A stretch of 64,000 nucleotides of DNA from an uncultured Dyadobacter sp. (lineage in GTDB: Bacteria; Bacteroidota; Bacteroidia; Cytophagales; Spirosomataceae), in contig NZ_CAMLSE010000027.1 of assembly GCF_946482605.1 (NCBI RefSeq), positions 1 through 64,000 on the forward strand, written 5' to 3'. Both the position numbers and the translations under genes were made by a program. Below the pieces are notes generated by a model. It did not search any database, had not been told where the DNA came from, and saw nothing but the letters and a program-made list of their open reading frames with translations. Shown piece after piece: positions 1 through 9,403 of the stretch (position 1 is the stretch's first letter; every line of letters begins with the position of its first letter).

Positions 1-1
1 C

Positions 2-1291
2 GAATTCAAAACGCATTTTCGCTTTCAGGACCAGAACATCCTGCAACATGCCGAGCAATGCAACGGCTCGGGAGATTGCCGGAAAACGCAGCTGAGCGGC
101 GGCACCATGTGTCCGAGCTTTATGGCGACCCGGAACGAAAAAGACACCACCCGCGCCCGTGCGAATATTCTGCGCGAAATGCTCACCCGTTCGCCCAAGG
201 AAAACCGATTCGACAACAAGGAGATCAAGGAAGTGTACGACCTGTGCCTGGCGTGCAAGGGTTGCAAGGGTGAATGCCCGTCGAATGTGGACGTCGCTAA
301 GCTGAAAATGGAGTTTTTGCAGCAGTATCACGACGCAAACGGTATTCCCGTGCGCTCGTGGCTCATTGGTAATTTCTCCAAAATGACAGGCCTCGCGAGC
401 TACGTTCCCTGGGCTTACAACCTGATTTTCAAGAATGCACCGCTCCGGAAAATCGCAAATACCGTGGTGGGTTTCCACCCCGAACGCACCATGCCGCTGC
501 TGCACAGTACTACATTGAAAAAATGGTATGATCAGCGGAAGAAAAACGCACCGAAAGCAGGGAAGAAAGTATATCTGTTCTGCGACGAGTTTACCAATTA
601 TAACGATGTGGAGATCGGCAAAACGGCCATTCTCGCGCTGGAAAAGCTGGGTTATGAGGTGATTATTCCAAATCACGGCCCATCCGGACGGCCGCAGCTT
701 TCCAAAGGCCTGCTAAGGGATGCTAAGAAAATCGCCGAAGAAAATATCCGTTTGTTGAAAGACATTATTTCGTACGACACGCCGCTCGTGGGCATCGAAC
801 CGTCGGCAATTCTTACTTTCCGCGACGAATATCCCGATCTTGTGAGTGACGCACTGCTGGAAGATGCTAAAATGATCGCACAGAATGCATTGCAGTTCGA
901 TGAGTTCATCGCGCGTGAAATCGAATTGAAGAATATCTCGAAGAACCAGTTTACCAAGGAAAAGCGGTTGATCAAACTGCACGGACATTGCCAGCAAAAG
1001 GCCATTTCCAGCGTGATTCCTACTAAAAAGATGCTTTCATTGCCTGAAAACTACACTGTCCAGCTGATCCCCTCGGGGTGCTGCGGCATGGCGGGCTCAT
1101 TCGGCTATGAAAAAGAGCATTTTGACATTTCCATGCAGATCGGCGAATTGGTACTGTTCCCGGCCGTCCGCCAGCAACCGGAAGAGGTCATCATCGCCGC
1201 CCCGGGCACCAGCTGCCGCCACCAGATCCACGATGGCACAGGACGCAAGGCCCTGCACCCCGCCGAGATTTTGTGGAATGCATTGGTTTAA
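2..1291 (+). CDS. FAD-linked oxidase / Fe-S oxidoreductase, C-terminal part (5' truncated by window)
   Basis: This is the C-terminal part of a large flavin plus iron-sulfur oxidoreductase of the D-lactate/glycolate oxidase type. The frame is open from base 2, before any start codon, so the FAD-binding half lies outside the window. The first 4Fe-4S cluster motif is visible just inside the edge (CNGSGDCRK, then GGTMCPSFMAT) and the second is CLACKGCKGECP. The C-terminal half is a CCG-type domain with HGHCQQKA and SGCCGMAGSFGYEK, which carries cysteines typical of heterodisulfide-reductase/GlpC-like subunits. Oxidation of a 2-hydroxy acid with electrons passed to the membrane is the usual role of the family. 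The exact substrate cannot be told from the visible part. A strong terminator follows the stop codon. Confidence 0.85.
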   Translation, partial: EFKTHFRFQDQNILQHAEQCNGSGDCRKTQLSGGTMCPSFMATRNEKDTTRARANILREMLTRSPKENRFDNKEIKEVYDLCLACKGCKGECPSNVDVAKLKMEFLQQYHDANGIPVRSWLIGNFSKMTGLASYVPWAYNLIFKNAPLRKIANTVVGFHPERTMPLLHSTTLKKWYDQRKKNAPKAGKKVYLFCDEFTNYNDVEIGKTAILALEKLGYEVIIPNHGPSGRPQLSKGLLRDAKKIAEENIRLLKDIISYDTPLVGIEPSAILTFRDEYPDLVSDALLEDAKMIAQNALQFDEFIAREIELKNISKNQFTKEKRLIKLHGHCQQKAISSVIPTKKMLSLPENYTVQLIPSGCCGMAGSFGYEKEHFDISMQIGELVLFPAVRQQPEEVIIAAPGTSCRHQIHDGTGRKALHPAEILWNALV

Positions 1292-1301
1292 ATTATGAAC
1301 G

Positions 1302-1340
1302 AGGCCGGCGAGCCACTAACGACTCGCCGGCCTTTCTTTT
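1302..1340 (+). terminator. Rho-independent terminator
   Basis: A perfect 11-bp stem (AGGCCGGCGAG at 1302-1312 pairing with 1323-1333) with a 10-nt loop is followed by TTCTTTT. It sits directly after the Fe-S oxidoreductase stop and at the end of the convergent gene that follows. Confidence 0.85.
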
Positions 1341-1971
1341 AATTTGAAATAAAAGGCGCTTTCCGCAGCCAGGTGCCGTTATCGAGCTGGTCGATCATGA
1401 ACGCAGCGATATCCGCGGCGTCAATCTTACTGCCCGGCGAATCGGTCTCACTCACCTTCACCTCACTTCGGTTCCCGTTGAATTCAATGTACGGAACCCG
1501 CACCATGATCCAGTCGGCATCGCTGCCGGCCAGAACCGCATACGATTTCTGACGATCCTCGTGAATAACCGGGAATGTGGAGCGCATCCACTCGGTCGCT
1601 TTTCGCGTTTCGGGACCCTTGCGGTCCGATGGTGTATCGACATTCAAACCAGCAAGCAGCACGTATCGTACCGGTCGGTCTCCAATGGCGTTCAAAATAT
1701 GGATACTGGCCTGGCTCGCCACCAAAGGCTCGTCCTTCCGCTGCCCGACGGTGCTCAAAACAGCATCACAGCCCTGAACCAACACATCAACGGCATTCTG
1801 ATCCAGCACGTCGCCCCGAACGATTTCAATCAACGGACTTTTGGTGGTGAAATTTTCCGGATGCCGAAGCAGCAATTTGAGCCGGTACCCTTTTTCAATG
1901 AGTTGATCGACCAGATATTGACCTGTACGGCCACCGCCACCAATCAAGGCGATTCTATGAGATGTTTCCAT
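1339..1971 (-). CDS. NAD(P)-binding (NmrA/SDR-like) oxidoreductase
   Basis: A 210-residue Rossmann-fold protein of the atypical short-chain dehydrogenase or NmrA-like group. The N-terminus has the dinucleotide-binding glycine pattern IALIGGGGRTGQYL (about residues 8-21). It is followed by an Arg-rich strand end (KLLLRHPENF) typical of NADP binding and the DAVLSTVGQ strand. The length fits the single-domain NAD(P)H-binding family. Members act as soluble reductases or as redox sensors, and no substrate can be assigned here. The gene converges on the upstream Fe-S oxidoreductase and shares its terminator region. I see no operon partner. Confidence 0.8.
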   Translation of the reverse strand: METSHRIALIGGGGRTGQYLVDQLIEKGYRLKLLLRHPENFTTKSPLIEIVRGDVLDQNAVDVLVQGCDAVLSTVGQRKDEPLVASQASIHILNAIGDRPVRYVLLAGLNVDTPSDRKGPETRKATEWMRSTFPVIHEDRQKSYAVLAGSDADWIMVRVPYIEFNGNRSEVKVSETDSPGSKIDAADIAAFMIDQLDNGTWLRKAPFISN

Positions 1972-2137
1972 TTCTTTCTGATAAAAATTTAGTTATAGCA
2001 AAACATCCGGGTTGAAGTGCCCCGGAATTTGCAGAAGAGCCTGGCTCAATTCTGCGTGCGAAAACGGTGTTTTATCAGGAGATTTGAATGCGGTAAAGGT
2101 AGCAACCTGCCCGATCTTTCAAAAGAAACTTGTAAAA

Positions 2138-2661
2138 ATGCGTTACCAAAAGGTTGTCGTTACGTCTAATGTCTTAGATGTAGCCAACAAAATCATGAAT
2201 CCGGAGATCTATCAAAGTCAGTTTATAACCGAAATAAAAGAAAAGGTCCGCTCCGCCCAGTATGAGGCTTTGAAGACCGTTAACGTCAGGCTCATTCAGC
2301 TGTACTGGGAAATCGGCAAATCCATTGCTGAAAAACAGAATGAGAGCTGGGGAAAATCAATTGTGATATCGCTGTCCAAAAGAGCTGCAAGCCGAGTTCC
2401 CGAAATCGAGCGGATTTTCAGCCACCAATATCTGGTATATGGTTCAATTTTACACTGACTATCAATCAGATATAAATCTCCAACCACTGGTTGGAGAAAT
2501 TAGCTGGAGTAAGCATCTGGTCATTTTAGCCAAGTGCAAACGGAGCCAGGAAAGACATTGGAGTCGCGACCTACAATACCACTAACCGACTTCCTGAGAA
2601 ATACAGGCAGCTCCTCCCAAGCGAAGAGGAAATCGCGGCTAAAATTGGAGGCTTCTTTTAA
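2138..2661 (+). pseudogene. Decayed DUF1016 (YhcG-type PDDEXK) nuclease gene
   Basis: This is a broken gene of the DUF1016/YhcG family. Translation from ATG 2138 gives the DUF1016 N-domain signature (NVRLIQLYWEIGKSIAEKQN, then SWGKSIV). Around 2380 the match moves to another frame, which reads KELQAEFPKSSGFSATNIWY and continues to about ISWSKHLVILAKCK. Near 2545 it jumps again to KDIGVATYNTTNRLPEKYRQ and LLPSEEEIA, the usual C-terminus of the family, ending at TAA 2659-2661. The central stretch that holds the PDDEXK active site, around 200 residues in intact members, is missing. So there is at least one frameshift plus an internal deletion. A simple short hypothetical ORF (2012-2458) is the alternative reading, but it does not explain the two downstream matches. 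Confidence 0.75.
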
Positions 2662-2736
2662 TAATGCCATTCCCAAAAAGTTGAAAATAATTTTTCAGCG
2701 GCGTTTCCGAGCTCTTCAACGGAATCCCGTCCTCCT

Positions 2737-5523
2737 CTAATTCTTCCCAATATTAATATTCATCGTCGTCCCTACCCGGAACACCGTATGCTTGTACTTA
2801 AAACCCTCGAAACTGTTGGCGACTTCGATCCGTAAAGGGAAACGGATGCCGATGTCGAGGCCATACCCAAGTTCGGCGTAGTGATCCGATGCCGGCGTAG
2901 CCAGGTAATGCAGGAAAAAGTTTTCCTTAACTCCCAACACCCGGAACCAGGTGATCTGGGTCAGCAGAAACTGACGGAACTCACTCAATACATGCGCTTC
3001 GAAGAACTCTTTTGCAGTATTGTATTTGTAGTAATCCAGCATCCGGAATGTACTCACCGGGTCGCCGAGCTGAAAGAAAAATCGATTGCCAGTAAAATGC
3101 TGAAAATCAGGAAATTGCACCGAATTGTTGTTCAGAAACTTTCCGGCAGCAAGCACGTACCGCAGCTTGCTCCGCACGCCGGTTTCGAAGCCATGCCTTA
3201 CGCCGACCCTCACAAAATCGAAGTCCACATCGCTGCCGAATGCATTTCGTATCCCTTTGCGATAAGTAAATGAGAATTGGGGCGAGTCATCGTCGTAATA
3301 AGACGTCTTGCCGTTCCGGGTTTTGTACTTCTGCCAAGGTTTGTAAGAAGCCGCAATACCGACAATCAGCGCCTGGTGTCGCTGCATTTCCGGTGTCACC
3401 GACCCGGTTTCATCCGCAAGCTCCGCATTATGCGGGATATTGGAAGTAAACTCACGTCGTTTCCAGTCGATCCAGCGGTAAGGCGACGTTTTTTCAAGGT
3501 TCGGTAACGCGCTGCGATCCGCGTATTCGATATTTGCGCTCAATTCAAAATGCTGCTGCTCCTGGCTGGTTTTGAATTCCGCACGAACGAAATCCTTTTG
3601 GTATTCCTTGATAAAATTCTGTTCGAGAAACAGGGTGGTGACCGTATTGAGCAATGGATGCATCGGGCTCTCGCTGTTGAACTGGGAAATTCCCCGTCCG
3701 CCCGAAACGCTCAGCAGGTTGCGCGCCCATCCATAATTCACTCCACCCGTCGCCAGCAATTTGTTCCGCCCGAAAGCATAACGCGTGAGGCCGTCGAACG
3801 ACCACTCCTGTCTGCTTCGGACCGATATCCGTTTCAAGCCGTCTTTCCCCAATTGTACACTTTCTTTATTGTCACCAGGATTACTGCCATTATAACGCAG
3901 CTTAAAGCCTCCTCCATTCAGCACAAGCCCCTCCACCGTATTCACCTGCACACCTGGCAATGGACCTACATATTCCAGCGACCACGGGCTCTTTTTACCC
4001 AAACTGAAATGGTGCCCGGTGAAAATATCCCCGAATGGGAATTTGCTGCCCTTCTTCGATTTCGTAGTATCACTTTTTGAAGTTTTCAGACTATCCCGTT
4101 GTTGCTTAGTCCCTTCATGAACGATCACCAGGCTATCGAGGCGGGTGTAGCTTTTCACCTCTGCGGTCGTAAGCGGAACGGTCCGGATCGAATCCCAGAA
4201 TGCCGTAGTGCGCATGGTGGCCAGCGAATCCACCCGGGTCGAATCCTGCCTGCTGAAATTGAGATCGATGTCCTCGCCCTTCTTTTCTTTTTCCTTCAGA
4301 TCCTGTTTTTCATACTCCTTCATCAGTTTCCGCAGGTTTTTAGCAGAAAACTCCTTCTGTTTCCCAACAACCTCTTCCAATTTCTGTGTTTTGATCTCCC
4401 GTCCTGTCAATTTAACCTTCTTAGCTTCTTCCCGGTCCTTCTTATCATCCACAACCACGATATCAGGCTTGAATGACGGATTGATTTTGATATTCGAAAA
4501 TGACTGCGAGATCACGAAATCACCTTTGCCTTTGAGTCCGTAAATGCCTCCCTCGACGTGAAATTGCTGATTGACCGGCATCCATACGCCCTGCACCGGG
4601 CTATACACCTGTTTGATATCGATACGAAAACCCGTGTTGACCGTCTGCAAGTCGAGACTGTAAATGCTCCACTCACCCTCGATAATGTGGATTGTTCCTC
4701 TGTACACGCCCTCACCCCAGGAGCGGGGCGTCACTTTGATTTTGTTGACTTCGATCCCGTTTTCGCGGAATGCGCCCAGGTATTCGAATTTGTAGTAGGC
4801 AAATGCGCGCGGTGAGAGCGGCGACACTGCCTTCACGACCTCCGGCTGGTAAAAACTCGCCAGAAGGTACATATTCGGGTCGGCCATGTTCTTATCCTGA
4901 CTGCTCCGTGTAGCGATCACGCGCTGTTTGTAGACATTCGGCTGCCGGAATGTAACCTCAGTCACCGTTTCATTCAGCATCGGGACACCCTTTTTAAAAT
5001 TGGTCTCCTTCTCCATTTCTTTCAATTCCTTTTTATAAAGAAATTCCAGGGGAAGATCGGTAATTACAAACGACGATTTGGAGTAAGCTTTGGCCGTGTA
5101 GCTGTCCACCTGCAGAAAATGGTACCGGCTCTTGGCAATGGCCCGCCGCATGATGGTATAGGCCGGATCTTCGTCTTTGCTCCCGATACGCACCTCGCCC
5201 AGGTTCAGTGCCTGTTCTTCCATCGTCAGGTCGAAGGTCTGCATGCCGCTTTCTACTGTAAAGCCCTTTTGCCCGGTCTTGAACCCCAGGTACTGGAAAA
5301 TAACTTCGTAAAAACCAGGTTTGAGATCCAGCTGATAACGGCCTTCCTCGTTCGATATCGTGCTGATGCTCGTTCCTTTTACAATAATGGCTGCAAATGG
5401 AAGCGGTTGTCCCTTGGTCGTTTTGATCACGCCCCGGATGCCGCTGGCGGGTGTGTTTTGCGCCAGCGACGCGCTACATGTGAGAAAGATCAGGCAAAAG
5501 GCCGTGAAGTATTGTTTGAGCAT
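2737..5523 (-). CDS. DUF5686 / carboxypeptidase-like regulatory domain protein
   Basis: A 928-residue exported protein with a signal peptide ending near SASLAQ. An N-terminal carboxypeptidase-like regulatory domain follows (about residues 28-110, GIRGVIKTTKGQPLPFAAII, then NEEGRYQLDL). The rest matches the DUF5686 family seen throughout Bacteroidota, starting at YTIMRRAIAKSRYHFLQVDS and ending in repeated amphipathic strands that look like an outer-membrane barrel. A charged low-complexity stretch (about residues 365-430, many KE/EK) separates the two halves. Function of the family is unknown. The domain order resembles TonB-dependent receptors without a clear plug. The gene stands alone and I recognise no functional neighbour. 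Confidence 0.8.
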   Translation of the reverse strand: MLKQYFTAFCLIFLTCSASLAQNTPASGIRGVIKTTKGQPLPFAAIIVKGTSISTISNEEGRYQLDLKPGFYEVIFQYLGFKTGQKGFTVESGMQTFDLTMEEQALNLGEVRIGSKDEDPAYTIMRRAIAKSRYHFLQVDSYTAKAYSKSSFVITDLPLEFLYKKELKEMEKETNFKKGVPMLNETVTEVTFRQPNVYKQRVIATRSSQDKNMADPNMYLLASFYQPEVVKAVSPLSPRAFAYYKFEYLGAFRENGIEVNKIKVTPRSWGEGVYRGTIHIIEGEWSIYSLDLQTVNTGFRIDIKQVYSPVQGVWMPVNQQFHVEGGIYGLKGKGDFVISQSFSNIKINPSFKPDIVVVDDKKDREEAKKVKLTGREIKTQKLEEVVGKQKEFSAKNLRKLMKEYEKQDLKEKEKKGEDIDLNFSRQDSTRVDSLATMRTTAFWDSIRTVPLTTAEVKSYTRLDSLVIVHEGTKQQRDSLKTSKSDTTKSKKGSKFPFGDIFTGHHFSLGKKSPWSLEYVGPLPGVQVNTVEGLVLNGGGFKLRYNGSNPGDNKESVQLGKDGLKRISVRSRQEWSFDGLTRYAFGRNKLLATGGVNYGWARNLLSVSGGRGISQFNSESPMHPLLNTVTTLFLEQNFIKEYQKDFVRAEFKTSQEQQHFELSANIEYADRSALPNLEKTSPYRWIDWKRREFTSNIPHNAELADETGSVTPEMQRHQALIVGIAASYKPWQKYKTRNGKTSYYDDDSPQFSFTYRKGIRNAFGSDVDFDFVRVGVRHGFETGVRSKLRYVLAAGKFLNNNSVQFPDFQHFTGNRFFFQLGDPVSTFRMLDYYKYNTAKEFFEAHVLSEFRQFLLTQITWFRVLGVKENFFLHYLATPASDHYAELGYGLDIGIRFPLRIEVANSFEGFKYKHTVFRVGTTMNINIGKN

Positions 5524-5622
5524 AGGGTTTTCAGCCGGTCCGATGAGTGAATCTTATTTCAATGCAAGATGCTTTTAAAGATAATCCGGTTGCGCTGAAA
5601 ATTAAATCAACTCAAAAAATAG

Positions 5623-7533
5623 TTAAAGGTCCGCAAACTCCCAGGCGCTCTGATAAGCATTCAACTCCTCGGCATAGGAGATAAAGTCCGCATAAAAAGG
5701 CAGTTGAGACAACGTAGCGCTATCACCGATGACAACGAGTTTTTTGCGCGCCCGCGTCATCGCGACGTTCATGCGCCGGATATCCGCGAGGAACCCGATC
5801 TGCCCTTCGCTGTTACTGCGGGTCATGCTGATGTACACCACATCGCGCTCCTGTCCCTGGAAACTGTCGATCGTGTTGACAGCTATTTTTTCCAGGAAGG
5901 GTTGCAGGTCAGGTGCATGTGCGAGCTGGCCTTTCAGGATATTGATCTGCTCTTTGTAAGGCGATATAATGGCAATCGTCGGAAAATCCTCCGTTTTAGG
6001 ATTTACGCGGGTAAATTCGACAGCGAGTTGTGAGAGGTGTTTGAACAGGAATGCAGCCTCTTCGGGATTGGTGGAACTCGTTCCTTCCAGTTTTTCATCA
6101 AAACCACAGCCCGCGGTGTCAATAAATCCCAGGGGTGCTTCGCCCGGGAACAGCACACGGGAAGCTACCGACTCGTGCGCTTTCAGTTTGTTCTGATAGA
6201 ATACTTTCGAGGAATAGCCCATAATGGCCTCATTCATCCGGTATTGCTCTTCCAGCAGCACCACGGCTTCGGGATGTAATGCCACGCATTTTTCCAAAAG
6301 TGTGGTACTAAGCCCTTCTCTGGCCGCCTCAGCCGATTTGATCGTAGGCGGCAATTGCAAATGGTCCCCTGCCAGCACCACCTTATCCGCTTTCAGAATG
6401 GGTATCCAGCAAGCCGGTTCCAATGCTTGTCCTGCCTCGTCGATTACGACGGTATGGTACTTCATATTACGGACCGTGAAATGGTTAGCCCCTACCAGTG
6501 TAGCCGCAACCACCTGTGTTTTGGCAAGCAAATCGTCGATCACATATTGCTCCATGTTCGCCACATCCTTCATAATGCGGTGCGCCTCGTCGAACAGCGC
6601 TTTCCGCTGGTCGCGTTCGGCTTTCCCGAACTGGCGCTTGTATTTGTGCGCCATATTCTTGTACTCGTTGGCCTGCTTTTTCAACGCTTTGATGTCCTTC
6701 ACACCCGCGTGAGCGCTCATTTTGCTGTCGAGCGTCAGGGATGAAAGCCTTTCTGACACACGTACCGGGTTACCTACCCGCAGCACATTTAATCCTTCTT
6801 CACTGAGTTTTTCGCTCAAAAGATCCACCGCAGTATTGCTGGGTGCAACTACGAGTATCGGTTTGCCGGCCTTTTTCACGAGTAATTTAATGGCCTGGAC
6901 CAAAGTCGTCGTCTTGCCTGTTCCCGGAGGCCCATGCACGATCGCGAGGTCCTGCGCGGCGAGTATCTGCTGTACCGCGCGCTGCTGGGATTCATTAAGC
7001 CTGGGAATGGCGACCGGGTAGCTGCCCGGATCAAAGAAAGGTGTTTTTTCTCCCGTCAAAACGCGGATGAGATGCCCGTCCTTGTCCGAGGCTGCCTGTA
7101 TTTCGGCCGCTTTCAATGCGTTCTGCATTTCATCGTAGCTGTTGTCGTCAAACAGCAGATCGATGCCCAGCTTGCCGTCGCGTGACCATTCGGGTAGCTC
7201 GTCGGTGCGTAATGTGATTTTCAAACGATTACCGCCCTGATGGGAGATCACCCCTTCGACACGGTCCTTTTGGGGCTCATGATTGCTGAACAAAACGGCC
7301 GGCATCCCGAACCGCAATTGGTGCGGCAGGTCCTGATGCGTCGTTCGTTCCACTTCAACGGTGAGGTAATCGCCCCGGCCCATTTCGGAGCCGCGGATGG
7401 CGATGGGATACCAGGCCAGTCCATTCGCCCGGCGATCAGAAACGGAAGATTTTTCGATCAACCGCATATACGATTGCCTGTCCTCCTCCCTTTCTATTTT
7501 CAGTAATTCAAGTAGTCGTTTGAAATAATTCAT
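5623..7533 (-). CDS. SF1 DNA/RNA helicase, IGHMBP2/UPF1-like
   Basis: A 636-residue superfamily 1 helicase. An N-terminal beta-barrel-like region (about 1-130) precedes the ATPase core. The core shows a Q-like motif (LNESQQRAVQ), Walker A GPPGTGKTTT near residue 201, Walker B VVIDEAGQALEPA, motif III GDHLQLPPT, motif V DSFQGQERDVV, and motif VI MNVAMTRARKKLVVIGD. This set and spacing are those of the UPF1/IGHMBP2/SMUBP-2 class, whose bacterial members are thought to unwind or remodel DNA or RNA 5'-3'. The gene is followed on the same strand by an exporter gene, 24 bp upstream in transcription order. The role in the cell is not defined by context. Confidence 0.88.
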   Translation of the reverse strand: MNYFKRLLELLKIEREEDRQSYMRLIEKSSVSDRRANGLAWYPIAIRGSEMGRGDYLTVEVERTTHQDLPHQLRFGMPAVLFSNHEPQKDRVEGVISHQGGNRLKITLRTDELPEWSRDGKLGIDLLFDDNSYDEMQNALKAAEIQAASDKDGHLIRVLTGEKTPFFDPGSYPVAIPRLNESQQRAVQQILAAQDLAIVHGPPGTGKTTTLVQAIKLLVKKAGKPILVVAPSNTAVDLLSEKLSEEGLNVLRVGNPVRVSERLSSLTLDSKMSAHAGVKDIKALKKQANEYKNMAHKYKRQFGKAERDQRKALFDEAHRIMKDVANMEQYVIDDLLAKTQVVAATLVGANHFTVRNMKYHTVVIDEAGQALEPACWIPILKADKVVLAGDHLQLPPTIKSAEAAREGLSTTLLEKCVALHPEAVVLLEEQYRMNEAIMGYSSKVFYQNKLKAHESVASRVLFPGEAPLGFIDTAGCGFDEKLEGTSSTNPEEAAFLFKHLSQLAVEFTRVNPKTEDFPTIAIISPYKEQINILKGQLAHAPDLQPFLEKIAVNTIDSFQGQERDVVYISMTRSNSEGQIGFLADIRRMNVAMTRARKKLVVIGDSATLSQLPFYADFISYAEELNAYQSAWEFADL

Positions 7534-7557
7534 TTACAAATAAAATAAACCCGGCGC

Positions 7558-8787
7558 TCAATGCATGACGCCGGCATCCGCTCCTTGCTGCACTTCCACT
7601 TTGTTGGTAATGAAGCGTCGCCCCACGATCAGTACGATCAATGCCAATGAGGCGGATCCTGCCATCGCCGCTACCATCGGGATAATCGACGGCTCTTCGA
7701 AAAGGCTGATCGCAATGGAGATCAGCGTGCCCATCCCCATCTGGAATGCGCCCATCAGTGCCGAAGCGCTCCCCGCATTACGCGTGAATGGTGCGAGCGA
7801 AAGTGCCGCCGCATTGGGAAATGTGTAACCGACACAGCAGAGAAAAAGGAATAAAAACGCGAGCGTCGACGGAAGGGTAAGCAAGTCGTTCAATGCGGCC
7901 GCCAGGAACGTCAGGCCGATCACGGCCTGGCATATCAGGGCTATGTTCACGATCTGCTCGCTGGTAAACTTCCGCAGCATCAGCGTATTCACCTGCCCCG
8001 AACCGATGAACCCGATCGACAGGAAAGCGAAGATCCAGCCATACACTTTTCCTTCTATATGAAACACTTCCATGAACACAATGGGCGAGCCGGATACGTA
8101 GGCAAACAAGCCCGCAAATGCAACGGCGCCGGTAATGGAGTAGGTATAAAACTGCGGTTCGCGCAATACTTCAAGAAAATTCGCGATGATCGGCCTCGGT
8201 TTCAGCGACATATTCCTGTCCGGCTCATAGGTGTCGGGCAGCCACAATACCGTCGCTCCGAGGATCGCAATGCCCATGATGGTCAGAATAATGAATACCG
8301 CATGCCAACCGAATGCATCGGTTACATAACCGCCGGCCGTGGGAGCGATCATTGGGGAGAAACCTACGACGAGCAGCAGGAGCGAAAACACTTTGGCATT
8401 CTCGCTGACCGGGAAAAGGTCGCGCACCATTGCTACCGAAGCCACGGTAGCCGCACAACTGCCGATTGCCTGGATCACCCGGAGGATGATCAGCTGCTCG
8501 ATGCTCGTGGCAACGGCGCAGCCCGCCGAGGCGAGAATGTAAACGCACAGCCCGATGAAGAGCGGCTTCTTACGACCAAACTTGTCGAGCAAAGGGCCGT
8601 AAAGCAGTTGTCCCAGGGAAATTCCGACAAAAAAGCCGGACAGCGATTGCGAAACTTTCGCGGCGGTGGTGTTGAGATCCCGCGCAATGGCCGGGAAACC
8701 GGGCAGATACATATCGATCGAGAAAGGACCCAAAGCGGTCAGGCTCCCCAGAATGAGGATCAGAAAAAAGTAAGTCTTTTTGGACAT
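7558..8787 (-). CDS. Bcr/CflA-family multidrug efflux MFS transporter
   Basis: A 409-residue major facilitator protein with about 12 hydrophobic segments. The first helix region carries GSLTALGPFSIDMYLPGFP, a signature of the Bcr/CflA drug:H+ antiporter group, and loop 2-3 has the MFS motif A (GPLLDKFGRKKP). Known members export bicyclomycin, chloramphenicol or sulfonamides, and the substrate here is unknown. I chose the ATG at 8787 (MSKKTYFF) over an upstream in-frame start, because the extra 16 residues are not like a transporter N-terminus. The gene lies directly upstream of the helicase on the same strand and may be co-transcribed with it. Confidence 0.88.
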   Translation of the reverse strand: MSKKTYFFLILILGSLTALGPFSIDMYLPGFPAIARDLNTTAAKVSQSLSGFFVGISLGQLLYGPLLDKFGRKKPLFIGLCVYILASAGCAVATSIEQLIILRVIQAIGSCAATVASVAMVRDLFPVSENAKVFSLLLLVVGFSPMIAPTAGGYVTDAFGWHAVFIILTIMGIAILGATVLWLPDTYEPDRNMSLKPRPIIANFLEVLREPQFYTYSITGAVAFAGLFAYVSGSPIVFMEVFHIEGKVYGWIFAFLSIGFIGSGQVNTLMLRKFTSEQIVNIALICQAVIGLTFLAAALNDLLTLPSTLAFLFLFLCCVGYTFPNAAALSLAPFTRNAGSASALMGAFQMGMGTLISIAISLFEEPSIIPMVAAMAGSASLALIVLIVGRRFITNKVEVQQGADAGVMH

Positions 8788-8905
8788 GGGAATTTTGTGG
8801 TGTGGAGCATTCTGAAAAAAACAACACAGATCCACAAAACGGGGTTCGCCAACGACGAATTAAAATTCCCGCGGTATGGCGTCTGAGTTCTGATATCCCA
8901 GGCCA

Positions 8906-8938
8906 CAAAAAAAGGCCCCGATTATCCACCGGAGCCCG
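8906..8938 (-). terminator. Rho-independent terminator
   Basis: Read on the minus strand, an 8-bp stem with two G-U pairs (8930-8937 with 8913-8920) is followed by seven T (complement of 8907-8913). It lies just downstream of the 64-residue ORF, which supports that small ORF being transcribed. Confidence 0.6.
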
Positions 8939-8967
8939 CTTTTATTTTCATGGCAACATACCGAAGA

Positions 8968-9162
8968 TCATGCTGCAATCCATTTCAGCTTTTTATATAC
9001 TTCCCTTTCGCTCTCGCTGACTGCGTATGGGACCTTGTTTTTGAGATAAATAATACATCCGCGTCCTTTCTTAATAGGTGCTATTTTGACTACGTCGTCT
9101 CTGTGAATGATAATATTGATGAGCTTCTGCCCCAGTAATTTAAATGTACCTGACTGTACCAT
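8968..9162 (-). CDS. Small hypothetical protein (64 aa)
   Basis: I do not recognise a named family. The protein is basic and beta-rich (KLINIIIHRDDVVKIAPIKK, then GCIIYLKNKVPYAVSESERE). The spacing of an Ile/Val-rich strand, a short loop and a second strand recalls half of a LytTR-type DNA-binding fold, but this is only resemblance. A plausible terminator follows at 8906-8938. A second short ORF lies 28 bp upstream on the same strand, so the two may form a small transcript. It has no signal peptide or membrane segment. Confidence 0.6.
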   Translation of the reverse strand: MVQSGTFKLLGQKLINIIIHRDDVVKIAPIKKGRGCIIYLKNKVPYAVSESEREVYKKLKWIAA

Positions 9163-9190
9163 GTCGCTTTAAAAAGAAAAATGTTGATGC

Positions 9191-9403
9191 TTAGGCAATT
9201 CCGCTTAAAGAATCTCCTGATTTCGTGTAGAGCAAAAAATAATCTTTTGAAATCAAAAAATAGCCCAGGTCAGTCCGGTTACACAATTGTAGAAAATCAG
9301 CCACTTCTCTCTGGGCTTCCGATTCAGATCCTGCGCCTGATACGGTAAGCACTGCGCCGGGTTTCAAGCTTCTCGTTGGGTTGTTACCAAATGTAGCTAC
9401 CAT
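9191..9403 (-). CDS. Small hypothetical protein (70 aa)
   Basis: A 70-residue ORF with ATG start, composition compatible with a soluble protein and no recognised domain. The middle part (QREVADFLQLCNRTDLGYFL) reads like a compact helix followed by strands. It is in the same direction as and just upstream of the 64-residue ORF. It is supported mainly by its position in an otherwise empty interval and by the downstream terminator, so it may not be a real gene. Confidence 0.4.
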   Translation of the reverse strand: MVATFGNNPTRSLKPGAVLTVSGAGSESEAQREVADFLQLCNRTDLGYFLISKDYFLLYTKSGDSLSGIA

